Assembly (NCBI GenBank): GCA_973895155.1
Contig: OZ316893.1
Coordinates: 15,996,001 to 16,060,000, forward strand
Reading direction: 5' to 3'
Source of the DNA: Marsupella aquatica
Lineage: Eukaryota > Marchantiophyta
Length of the DNA stretch: 64,000 nt
Part shown: positions 24,690 to 35,203 of the stretch, piece after piece
Layout: the number at the start of each line of letters is the position of its first letter
Position numbering within the stretch: position 1 is the first letter of the stretch
Notes under the pieces: model-generated
Databases searched by the model: none
Told to the model about the DNA's origin: nothing
Seen by the model: only the letters and a program-made list of their open reading frames with translations
Translations under genes and position numbers: made by a program

Positions 24690-25481
24690 AAAATGTTATT
24701 ATATAACATATGGAGATGGGTTACTTGGATTATGCAGAGGGCAGGATCGCGAGTCTTGCAAAAATTTTCTTTCTCTGCGGTTCATGTGATCATGGGTGCT
24801 CCTTTGGATTGTTCTATTCGTGGTACCCCAATTAAACTTTGGCATTTAGTCCGAGGAATTACGATTTGGCATTTATGGAAGGCTCAATGCTCATGGGAAA
24901 ATGAGAAGGTGCCTATCAGTCTGGTGGGGATTCAGATTAATATTTGGAGAGAGCTCAGATTGAATATGAAAATTGCTTGGAAGCAAGGGAAGGATTTGCT
25001 ACGACTCAATGACAGTGGAAGGCAGGATTTGCGGGGAAGGATAATCCGGGATTTTGGTCATGATGGTGGCCTATTCCGTATGGAGGATGGTCTTTTTATC
25101 GTGGAATTCACTCCAGTGTGGCTTTTTGATCCACCTTGAAGACCTTGTAGTTTTGGTCATGTCTGTGTCTTATCCATTGTTTAGTTGTTGGCAGTTGGCG
25201 AATCCTTCTTTGATTGGGGATTTTTGCTGTGGTTCAGTGTGTCAGGAGTTGGTTCTTACTGCTTCTCTCCCTCTTCTTCAGTTTGAGTTTGGCCCTCAGT
25301 TCTGCTTGTCTTTTGGTTAGGTGTTTTGTTTTTTTGGTGTGGCCGGTTTAGTGGCTTCCACCTCTTTTTTACCTTTTTAGCCTGTGCCCACTTGACTGAA
25401 TGTGTTTGGTCTTTGTGTGGCATTGGGTCTGGCCTGTTTTACTCCCGGATTTATTGGGTTTTACTTGACATATAAAAAAAA
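24690..25481 (+). mobile_element. 5'-truncated LINE, C-terminal end of ORF2 plus 3' UTR
   Basis: An open frame at 24693-25139 (148 codons) matches the C-terminal region of plant LINE ORF2 proteins: the tryptophan-rich segment 'TIWHLWKAQCSWENEK' corresponds to the W..WL.RN part after the zf-RVT domain. It is followed by about 340 bp of T/G-rich 3' sequence ending in tataaaaaaaa at 25471-25481. The same last 161 bp are found at 28531-28691 with one mismatch, which fixes this as the 3' end of a retroposon family. The reverse transcriptase and endonuclease are missing, as expected for 5' truncation. I could not find a convincing target-site duplication. Confidence 0.75.
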
Positions 25482-26640
25482 TCCTAAACTATAATACACA
25501 GTTGCGCCAAAAAATGGCGTGGTCGTCATTCAAATTTGGAGTGTCCTTTTGGGTGAGAATAATTGAAACCTGTAAATATGGAACCAATAAGGGGGAAAAA
25601 AAAGGAACTTGAGGAAACCTGGTACAGGGCTTGGTGTGCACAAAACAAGTACACAAAGATGCACAAGACAGGTACTATTGTACCTTCAAGAATATGAGCT
25701 CATTACTCTTAGGAACCCCAGGTACAAGGTACAAAGGGGATAGAGGTCCTGTAAAAGAAGGCACAGTTGTACCATCAGAGTACAACTTTTAAGAGAGAGG
25801 GAAGAGGGTAGCTTCTTTCCTTTTGGAGTTTGGAGCTCTCTATTCCAAGCCTATGTGAGCTTATAAGGGCTCCAGGCATTTAATGAGTACTTTTAAGCAA
25901 CAACAACTACCCAATGGCAAGAAGAGTGAGTGTGAAGAGGAGCAATACCCATTACCCAATAGCTAGAAGAGGGAGAGCGATGAGGGAGAGTGAAGAGGAA
26001 GGAATGATGACTCCTGAGACTACCCTGGCCCTGGCCTCATCCAAACAACGTAGTTTTTAGGTGCAAACTTTTGCCAAATTCCACCTCCCCAAAATATGTT
26101 CACCACTTTTTCCGTCATTTTTGCCAAAAAATTGCTAGATTCTTTGCATACCATTGGCCACTCTCCCACCAAATCATGGACCCATTTGCCAAAATCTAAC
26201 CATTGTATGTCAATCTAGGGATATCTGATGAAGAAGATATAATTCAAGAAAAATTGTTGAAGAATACTCCTAGCATTTCCTTCCTTTGAGAGGCTGACAT
26301 TTGTCACACTGGCCAAAAACCAAAAAATAATGTTGTAAAAAATGCTAGACCCAACATCCCGGGGTGGAATGAAACCCGAGACCCCAAGGTCCCATCCCCA
26401 ACCCTAACTCAATCTTGCCCCGGGTTCCAACTCCCCAACAAGCCCTCAGTTGTTGTTATGTCTTGCCACTTTGTTTAGCACATGAAGAGGCATGGGGTGG
26501 GGGCCAAAATATCTGGACCAAAGTTGGTCCGGGGGTGGCAGGTCCTCCAATGTTGGAAAGTGTTGCAAACCACACCACCACCCCAGGGGGGCATGGTATT
26601 GGCAAGTAAGGAGCCGAGTAAACTTGGATGAGGTTACCAA
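25482..26640. other. Gene-free interval with dispersed repeat
   Basis: No gene is supported. About 26490-26560 (gggccaaaa..gaccaaagttggtccgggggtggcaggt) is a diverged copy of 12235-12310. The segment at 25590-25880 has repeated 'acaagtacac / aggtac' words only. Confidence 0.45.
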
Positions 26641-27180
26641 AGGGGTTCCATGCAAGGGGTAGGCAAATTGTTTTGTTGAAAAGTGGGCTGAGTCGTGCCG
26701 TTGCCCCAAGGGGAATTGGCATTGGGGCGGCCACAGCCAAGTACTAAGCGGCCACGGTCAACTTTAAGCAAACTAAGCTTAAAGTAACCAAAAGAATTGG
26801 GGTTACTGATGGGGTTCCAAGATATATGCAAGGGTAGGGAAAGGGCCGCTGAAAAGTCAGCCAAGCTGCTCCGTTACCCGAGGGGGTCTTGATATTGGGG
26901 CGGCCAATGCCAATTAAGCTATTGCGGCGACTTTAAGTAAGAACTCTAAGGTAGCCAAAACTTTGGGCCCAATGGGGTTCTAAGATGCAAGGGGTAGTGA
27001 AGAGTTGTTGAAAAGTCAGCCAAGCCATGTCATTATTGCAAGGGGTCTTGGCATCCCGCTCGGCATTGGGGCGGCCAAAGCCAAGTAAGCAGCCATGGTA
27101 ACTTTAAGTAAAAAGCTTAAAGTAACAAAAACTTTGGGGTTATCAATGGGGCTTCAGGATGCAAGGGGTGGCAAAAAAGT
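26641..27180. repeat. ~170-bp tandem repeat, about 3.2 copies
   Basis: Copies restart at ggggttcca-like words near 26642, 26811, 26974 and 27148, spacings of 169, 163 and 174 bp. Shared phrases include atgcaaggggtag, ttgaaaagtcagccaagc, cattggggcggccaa, ggcaactttaagtaa and cttaaagtaaccaaaa. The array is diverged and runs directly into the 27.2-28.5 kb minisatellite. Confidence 0.8.
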
Positions 27181-27199
27181 GGCAACAACTTAACAACTT

Positions 27200-28530
27200 T
27201 TTTACTTAACATGGTTTACTAGCAATATTTTCAATTGTACTTAAGAACATTTTTTACTTCACAACTTACATCTTTGTCTAATGACATCCCTTTACTTATC
27301 GACCATTTTGTACTTAACAAAAAAATACTTAATAACATCTTTCGTAAAACATCATCTTTTACCTGACAACATCTTGGATATAAAGACATCTTTGGTGCAA
27401 CGACATCTTTTACTTCACAACATTTTTCACATAAAAACATTTTTTCTTCACAACGCCTTTGGCATCACGACATCATAGTTCTTAATGACATCTTTTTACT
27501 TCACAACATCTTTCACATATTAACAACTTCTTTGGCAACATGACATCTTTTTTCTTAAAACAATCTTTGACAACACAACATGTTTTTACTTAACAAAATT
27601 GTTGGCAACATCACCTTTTTCATGACAACATCTTTGGCAACACAACATATTTTTTCTTAACGATATCTTTTGTGCAACGCACGGGTATTGAGCCATCTTT
27701 CACATATTAATGACATTTTGGGTGAAACAACACCTTTTTATTTATAACATCTTTTACTTCACAATCACTTAGTTTGGCAAAATGACACCTTTTTCTTAAC
27801 GCCATCTTTCACATAATGACATCTTTGGCAAAATGACTTATTTTTTCTTAACGACATCTTTTTACTTCATGACATCTTTCAGATAACAACATCTTGGGTG
27901 ACACGACATCTTTTGTGCAATGCACTGATATTTTTCCTCAATGACGTCTTGGCCAACACGACATCTGTTTTCTCAACGATGTCTTGGCCGACATGACTCT
28001 TTTTTCTCAATGATGTCTTGCCCAACACAACATATTTTCTCTCAACGACGTCTTGGCCGACATGACATCTTTTTTCTCAACGACTTCTTTGCCAACACAA
28101 GATCCTTTATCTCAATGATTTCTTGGCCGGTCACACGACATATTTTTTATCAATGAGATCTTGGCCAACACGACATCGTTTTTCTCAACGACCTCTTGGC
28201 CAACACAACTTTTTTCTCAACAACCTCTTGGTCGACACGACATCTTTTTTCTCAACCAAATCTTGGCCAACATGACATCTTGGTCGACACGACATCTTTT
28301 GTTCTCAATGACATCTTGGCCGACACGACATCTTTTGTTCTCAACGACATCTTGGCCGACACGACATATTTTGTTTATCATCAACATCTTGGCCAACACG
28401 ACAATTCTTTGTTCTCAAAAATTTCTTGGGCGACACGACATCTTTCTTCTCAACAACCTCTTGGCCGACATGACCTCTTTTGTTCTCAACGACATCTTGG
28501 CCGTCACTACATCTTTTGTGCAACGCACGG
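27200..28530. repeat. Minisatellite of acgacatctt / 36-bp units
   Basis: The block is built from variants of cgacatcttggccaacacgacatctttttctcaa. In the right half (about 28000-28530) a 36-bp unit is clear and stays open as a 12-residue repeat (DILADTTSFVLN). The left half (27240-27950) has shorter, more diverged units. A longer landmark, ttttgtgcaacgcac, recurs near 27667, 27910 and 28515, hinting at a higher-order period of about 240-600 bp. Open frames of 121 and 174 codons here are by-products of a period divisible by 3. Confidence 0.85.
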
Positions 28531-28691
28531 GTGTTTTGTTTTTTTGGTGTGGCCGGTTTAGTGGCTTCCACCTCTTTTTTACCTTTTTAGCCTGTGCCCA
28601 CTTGACTGAATGTGTTTGGTCTTTGTGTGGCGTTGGGTCTGGCCTGTTTTACTCCCGGATTTATTGGGTTTTACTTGACATATAAAAAAAA
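28531..28691 (+). mobile_element. LINE 3'-end copy, 161 bp
   Basis: It is identical to 25321-25481 except for one base (cgttgg for cattgg), including the terminal tataaaaaaaa. It is an extremely 5'-truncated insertion of the same LINE, sitting at the right edge of the minisatellite. No target-site duplication was recognised. Confidence 0.85.
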
Positions 28692-30114
28692 GTTATTATA
28701 ATTAAATGGGTAATGATGTCGACATCATCTAAATATTGTGTTTCCTCAGCCTACTGTAGCTGCTCTCCAGAATAAAAAGATAAAAAGTACTCAGGCTGGT
28801 AAGTCTCGAGCATATATTTTGGACAACTCGCTCACGGCCTCTCACGGGAAGCCTTTACCATACTCTTTGTTCTCTTTGTCCCGTGCTGGTGCTCCTTGAC
28901 TGCGCTGGATATCATTGGAAAAAAGCAGGCTACTCTTAAGCACGCTTGACTTAATTGTGAATTCTGACAAAAAAACGTATGTCGGAGTTTTGATTGATTA
29001 CAGTGTTCTCAGTTCTCACGCGAGTGAGGCCTTTTCGATTCTTCCAGAGGTCGGCTGCTGTAGGTTTCGAACGACTTAACTCCCTCTCTTTCACAGGTCA
29101 GTCCAGTGGGTCGTGATGGCGACGAAATGCCATTCCTTCTTCAACGCCGTCGAGTCTGTGCGTACGAATGGAATGGAATTTTAGCTTCGGTGCCCCGATT
29201 TTGTACTTCAGTGGTTCTACCGTCCCTTGGCAATTCATCGCGTTAGTTGCTCCGGGCTATGTTGGAAGAACTGGAAGAAGTCTGCTGCTAGGTTCTTTGT
29301 GCGCATCTGTGCTGAGAACTGTTCTCTAATCCTGAAGGCACTTGCTACCACCATTGGTCTCACAGTTCTCTGCCGATAGTTAACTGTCGACACCCTTTCT
29401 CGATTACTCTGCTCCAGGGTTTCCTTGTTACCGAGCCTGCGAGGATTTTGTCCAGGAATTTCTGTCCACCGCCGCCAGAGCACTTCTGCGTTACGTTGCG
29501 GAGCCCGGAAATATCATCAGCAGCTCAAAATTCCGTCAGGTAACGCCTCATATTTTTGCTAAATGACTTTATGACGGATGTCGATTTGACCTCCATCCTC
29601 TACATCTACTGATTCCAGCAATGTTGTCGGGTTCTGAATTTCCCACTCATGCTTTATGTCCATGCGCGGTAACTGGGAGGAGAGGAGAGGAGAGGAGAGG
29701 AGAGGAGAGGAGAGGAGAGGATTTTTTAGGGTAATCTCCGTCCTTACGGACTTTGACACGGGAGTGATCAACAAAATGGGGAGGCTACTACTACGGTGGT
29801 GGTGGTGTTAAGCTTGCTCACTCGCTACCATTTGATTGACCCCTTTGGTGATCTCTGCTCTCGCCGGTTCTAATTTTAGTCTTGACAATTACTTCGTGCG
29901 TGCACCTGAGTCCAGGCGAGGACATGCTGGTCCGGCCTAGCGTCAGATTCTTGGGGTAAAGTACAGGGAACTTAGCTGCGGAACGGAGCTGCTGACTAAA
30001 GAGTTTGGAGGCTAAGAGCTGGAGATTCCTTCTTAATTAGGGAACTCGGCGAGTGCCGAGGTATGTGAGATGTAGACGGAAGGTAAAGGATTGGACATGG
30101 AGAAAGTTTGAATT
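28692..30114 (+). promoter_or_regulatory. Upstream region and probable 5' leader of the SPL7-type gene
   Basis: No coding region is supported. The 1.4 kb probably carries the promoter and untranslated leader. A good splice donor (cgtcag|gtaacg) at about 29539-29540 suggests a leader intron. A purine-only ggaga microsatellite occupies about 29678-29720. GTAC cores occur near 28786, 29200 and 29958, about the chance number. The transcription start cannot be placed. Confidence 0.4.
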
Positions 30115-33100
30115 ATGGCACACGGACGTCATCATGATACAGGGCTGTCTTGGGAGTGGGATAGCGTGCTGCTGTTATCTAATCCATGCCCGCTCCCTAC
30201 ACCCTTACTGGAAGCTGATGGGAGTAGCACTGGCGGTGCAAGGGAGAATCTAGGTTCTGCTCCGATTTCACCTTTAGACCAAGGGCACTTCCATAATGAT
30301 TCTCTCCGTAATGAGACGTCCTCCAACAACCATGGCCACACAGACTCACGATCATCCGAAACTCAGCGCCAGGATAGCAAAGGAGGAGACAAGAGGAGGG
30401 ATCCGAGATTGGACTGTCCCAATTTTCTAGCCGGTAGGGTTCCTTGCGCTTGCACGGACAATGACGATGACGACAGTGGGGTAAGCAGGAAACGATCGAA
30501 ACCGGTGCCGCGATGCCAGGTAGCAGCATGTGGTGCGGAGCTGACAGACTTGAAGGGCTACCACCAGCGCCATCGAGTGTGCCTACGCTGTGCTCATGCC
30601 ACGCGAGTGATTCTGCGCGACCAGCCTCATCGATACTGTCAGCAATGTGGCAAGTCAGTATTTCTGAGTGCCTATGGTTTTCAGTTGTTATGCTTTATTC
30701 TGCTTTAGAGTTATTGATTGCCTCCCGTGTCCGTATTTATCCCCTCTACTTCCTCTCGTAATCTTGGACCACATAACAGTCCTGAGATAAATTACGTCTC
30801 ATGCCATCTAAAATTAGAAGAGACCCGTGTTTTGGAAGTTGCAGTCGACTTTTCTAGATTTATTGTTAGCTTGCCGAGCTAGTTTCCTGTGAAGGTAGTC
30901 TAAAGAGTTTCGCTGAAATTAGCACAGAAAACATGTTCTGTTATAGCCGAACAGCTAAGTCTTGGGATTGAGAATGTCTGGTTGCCACTTCTTCAGATTC
31001 CATCCCATCTGTGATTTCGATGAAGGAAAGAGAAGTTGTAGAAGGAAACTGGAAAAGCATAACAATCGGAGGCGAAGGAAAGCTGGTGAAGATAGTCTAC
31101 CGGCTTCAGATTATGGGGACACGGATACTCTTAACGAGGGCAGCCCTGGAGATGGTACGTTGACGTCGGGACCTCTGCCTTTGGTGCGATTGGTCGGAAT
31201 GGTTGGTAATTACCTTGTATGTTTGCTCAAGTATTTGAGCAAGTGGGTCTTAGAGAAGACCAAGCAAGCCCTCCTGCAAAAGTACTTCTCATTCTGGAGT
31301 TTTACAGCGAATAGGTTCGTGTTTGCTGGAATTGCTTCTTTGACACAAAGCACTGGATTTCTTACCAGGCACAAAAGGTGATGTACTGAGCGAGATGTAT
31401 GTGAAAGTGTCGGAGACATCCGGTTTGTCACAAATTTCCTCAGACAGTCCATCGCAAACCTTGGAGCCGAGTGTGGCAACAGGTGGACAGGGTATTCGTT
31501 CTTCTTTTATACATTAGTTTTAGGACCCAATTCTGTTGTGTTGAAGATGAATATTCATGTTCTCTTAGGATGTCACTTGATGATTAATTGTCTGTCGGAT
31601 TTTTTTCAGAAAATGCGCCAACTGGCGAAGATACACTGAAAGATTCAAAGTTTTCCCAGCATGTGGAGTTGCAATTTGTTCAAGAACAACCTTCTTCGTT
31701 TGCTGAACAAGCTCCTGTCATTGCGGAATCTCATGAACAAAGCATCCATGTCACCGGCCCAAATAACTTCTCACTGCAAGACAGTCCCCATACAAGAGAT
31801 ACAGGAGTTCAGATTAGAAGGGAAAATGACGAAGAATCTTTACTGGCTTTGCTCATGGATGAGAATGGTGTAACAGAAGGCTCTCAATTTTCTGAAAGGA
31901 ATGGTGAACATCTCGTCCTTGACCCAATACATTTGTGGGAAACGTCCACATCACCTAAGGATCTCAGTAAAAAAGTGGCATACTCTTCTCCGGTGAGTCT
32001 GATTTTGCTCTTGGCTAGCAGTGCAATAGGTGATCAATTTAAGATGAGTCTTCAATTGGAAGTAGATGTCAAAGCAAGAGTCAGTTGTGTATCGGAGTTC
32101 GTTGAGTTTTCTTAAGGTGGCCTTATGGTCTTTCTAGTATGGGATGCCTGGAATCCAATCCTCATAGGCATTCGACGTTTAGGTGTTGCTTCTGTACTCT
32201 TCTCTTCTTGAATTCTGATCAGGTGTATTATACCACAGCTTCCAACTGGCCGCATTTCCTTCAAACTTTACGACTGGAATCCCGGTGACTTTCCTCGGCA
32301 GCTACGGCAACAGGTATGCGATTCACGATGTTTCCCCGGGGTTTCTCCCAACTGTTTCAGCTCCTGACATGATGGCTCAGATCTCAAATGTAGAACACTT
32401 TGCTTTATCACTTATGAATGCTTGGTTTTCTTATGTTGATGTGGATGGGGCAGATGCTTCACAGGTCCTAACCATTATTTTGTGATGCTCCAGGTGATGG
32501 AGTGGTTGTCAAACATGCCTGTTGATCTAGAGGGGTATATTCGATCGGGATGCACCATCCTAACAATTTTTATTGCCATGCCTCAATCAGTATGGGAGGA
32601 AGTGAGTTGATGTCCTCTTTGCTTGACTTTTCTGGCCTCCTTGCAATTACCAATTGCGTGTCCACCTGTCACGTGTGTCAATTGCTCCCTCCCTTTTCTA
32701 TATTGAGGTCTTAACGTGAACATCATCTGAAGTAGCTTGTACGAACCACTGCCAGAGATCGGGCCCCGCAAATGCAGTAGCTTCTCTTACCGAAAATACT
32801 TTTTTTCCATTGCATGCATTTTGTTATTAATTTCTGAATATCTGGAGGGTGATGTGTATTTGCTCTTGATCTTTGCAGCTGAGCGCAGATTGGGCACGCT
32901 CGGTGCTCAAGCTTGTCAAAGCAGAGCACAGTCTGTCTAGATTCTGGAGTTCGGGCTACCTTATAGCTCGCATGGATGACCATGAGGTGCACATTAACAA
33001 TGGTATGTGGCTACACCTTCCGTATTTCAGCCTTACGTGCCTACCGTGCGCATGTGTAGGACTCAGTACGTGAAAAGAGCTCGAGTTCTAAAATTGGGCT

Positions 33101-35203
33101 GGTCATCTAAAGAGCGACCTTGACAACCTTTACTGTACGTATGGCTGCAGGTGACCTGGCACGTCCTTTCTCTGAAAAACTTTGTGAATCACCTATCTTG
33201 GGTAGAGTGCGACCTCTATGTCTCGAGGCAGGAAGTGATGGAGAGGTGGTGATCACTGGACGGAATTTTCAACAACCACAGTCCAGGTATGAATAGAGAG
33301 GGACGTTTCTTTGACTTTAAAATGTGCTTTAGCTTATCAAACTGTATTATGATATATTTTGAAGAATACGTGAGCCCTGCCTGTGTTGGGGAAATCTTAG
33401 TCTTGCCTGTTTTCTTAGTTCTCTGCATAGTTTGGTTGTATTTTTACATGATCGCTTTGTACCGAGGTGTCGCTGTTCGATAAATCACAATGTTTGACGC
33501 GGTAGGTTTGACTGCAGGCTCCTGGTGTCTTTCGAGGGCAAGTATATCGTGAATGATTCTTATCAGTCCCGTTTGCAAGGGAAGAGGAAAGGTGTAGTTA
33601 CTCGAGTTCATGATGCTAACAATGGGGAAGAGGACACGCTCTTTGTTAGCATTCCTGCTCTTCCCTCTACGACGTCTGGAACGGCTTATATCGAGGTAAG
33701 TCATTTTCTCTTTTGAGATAATGTCTTGCGAAAACATCCAGTCTGATTTGAGGGCAGATTTAATGCGCACAGGACACAGTTGTGCACTAGCAGTGGACTT
33801 CAGAAGGAGCAGTGGATGTCAAGACTTTTTTGCATTTATTGGTTTGCACCTAATCAATTGTAGTTCCTGTCCTGGCAGGTGGAGCATATATCTGGAACTA
33901 GCAACTACATTCCTCTGTTAGTTGCCGAGAAGAACATTGCTGACGAAGTAAGGAGTCTTGAGAAGGACATGGACAAGCCGAGCAGTTGCTGTAATCCAAA
34001 TTTAGACGGCAGCTCAGGTTTCCCGCATCTCAGTCAGAGGAGAGCACACAGCGTGCTCATGGATCTTGGATGGATTCTAAAGAACGTCTATTTGGAAAAC
34101 TTAGAGTCAGACTTGCGGGCCGAGATTTCGGAACTTCATTTATTACGGCTACGAAGGCTTCTATTCTTTGGAGTCAAGAGAAGCTGGTTTAAAATTGTTG
34201 AGAAAGTGCTTCAGCTCTCAAATAGATCAGGATTGTTAGAGAGGATCGGTATTCTGGAGAATGGGTTGAGCGCGCTACAGGTTGCCGTCTTGTATCACAA
34301 CGACGTGATGGTGGAGCATCTGATGAGGTGCACTGAATCACTTCGTGCAAGCAACAGAGAATGCAAGTTTTGGTGGAAGCTTGGCTTTTCTGGTCCAAAA
34401 GGACTGACAGCTTTGCACATTGTAGCTTTGAAACCAGGAGGGCAGGGTCTGTATACTTCGGTATACAAGAAAATGGTACACTTCCGAATCCCTTTTCAGT
34501 CTCTTATAAATGTCTTTGAATGGGTATGAATTGGTCCAGTCGTTGCTTTGTATGCTGTTGCCCTAATATCAAAAGGATATGTTTCTTTCGTGGTCGTCTC
34601 CATCCACTAAGCTCTAGCCGATCAAAGCATCCTCGTATTCCTATGTAGTAATTATTGGACAGGATTAGATGTTTTTTAATGTATTTCTGCTTGCAGGGTG
34701 GTTCTTCCCTGTGGAATCATATTCAGGATCACCTGGGACATACTCCACTGGAGTATTCTACACGCAAGAAAATGTGTCAAGGAATTGAGATAAGAGACTT
34801 GACAATCCATACTGAACAAAATTCAAAGGACGTAGATCCCAGTTTAACCTCGAGCGATGTTCTGGATGTTCAATACGAGGACAAGTATGGACCAAGACTG
34901 AAAGGTGAAACAAGTATCTCACTTCCAAGTCTACCATATCGTTCATGGAAGGTCACACGAAGGGCAACAGGTGGAATGACGCATCGAAGGTTGTCTGGAC
35001 CGTTTCGATTCTCGGGTCATCACGGGTTGACCATGTACATTAGTAGCAGTAGGAAACAAAGCTATGAGATGCTAAGCGTTGTCACCATTTTACTCGTTTG
35101 TGCGGGTCTATGTGTGGTGATGGTGCAGAGCCCTAAACAGGTTATGATGTCCTCCCTTCCTTTACAGCGGTGTCGCTTTGGTCTGGAAAATGGATCTCAA
35201 TGA
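30115..35203 (+). CDS. SPL7: SPL7/CRR1-type SBP-box transcription factor (copper-deficiency regulator), 11 exons
   Basis: Exons: 30115-30653, 30997-31154, 31369-31491, 31610-31992, 32239-32313, 32494-32601, 32879-33002, 33151-33286, 33518-33695, 33879-34460, 34697-35203. All junctions are GT..AG and phases agree, giving about 970 residues. The SBP domain (about 133-210) has Zn1 C134, C139, C156, C159 and Zn2 C175, C178, H182, C194. Cys instead of His at 159, with the motifs GYHQRHRVCLRCA and RYCQQCGKFH, marks the SPL7/CRR1 class, not SPL1/12. The upstream RRDPRL motif and the later GRISFKLYDWNPGDFP (about 405-420) and GCTILTIFIAMP segments are also SPL7-like. Ankyrin-like pieces lie near 737 and 783. 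A C-terminal hydrophobic helix (about 927-946) fits a membrane anchor. These proteins activate copper-uptake and copper-sparing genes through GTAC sites. Uncertain points: exon 3 could start at 31378, and exon 10 could end at 34475. Confidence 0.93.

Noticed and set aside
28161-28685. A 174-codon open frame with a 12-residue repeat.
   Set aside because: It is a by-product of the 36-bp minisatellite and runs into the LINE 3' tail.
30115-31381. Initial reading of the SBP gene as an SPL1/SPL12-type factor because of its length and ankyrin-like part.
   Set aside because: The C4 first zinc site, HRVCLRCA, RYCQQCGKFH and KLYDWNP motifs are specific to the SPL7/CRR1 class.
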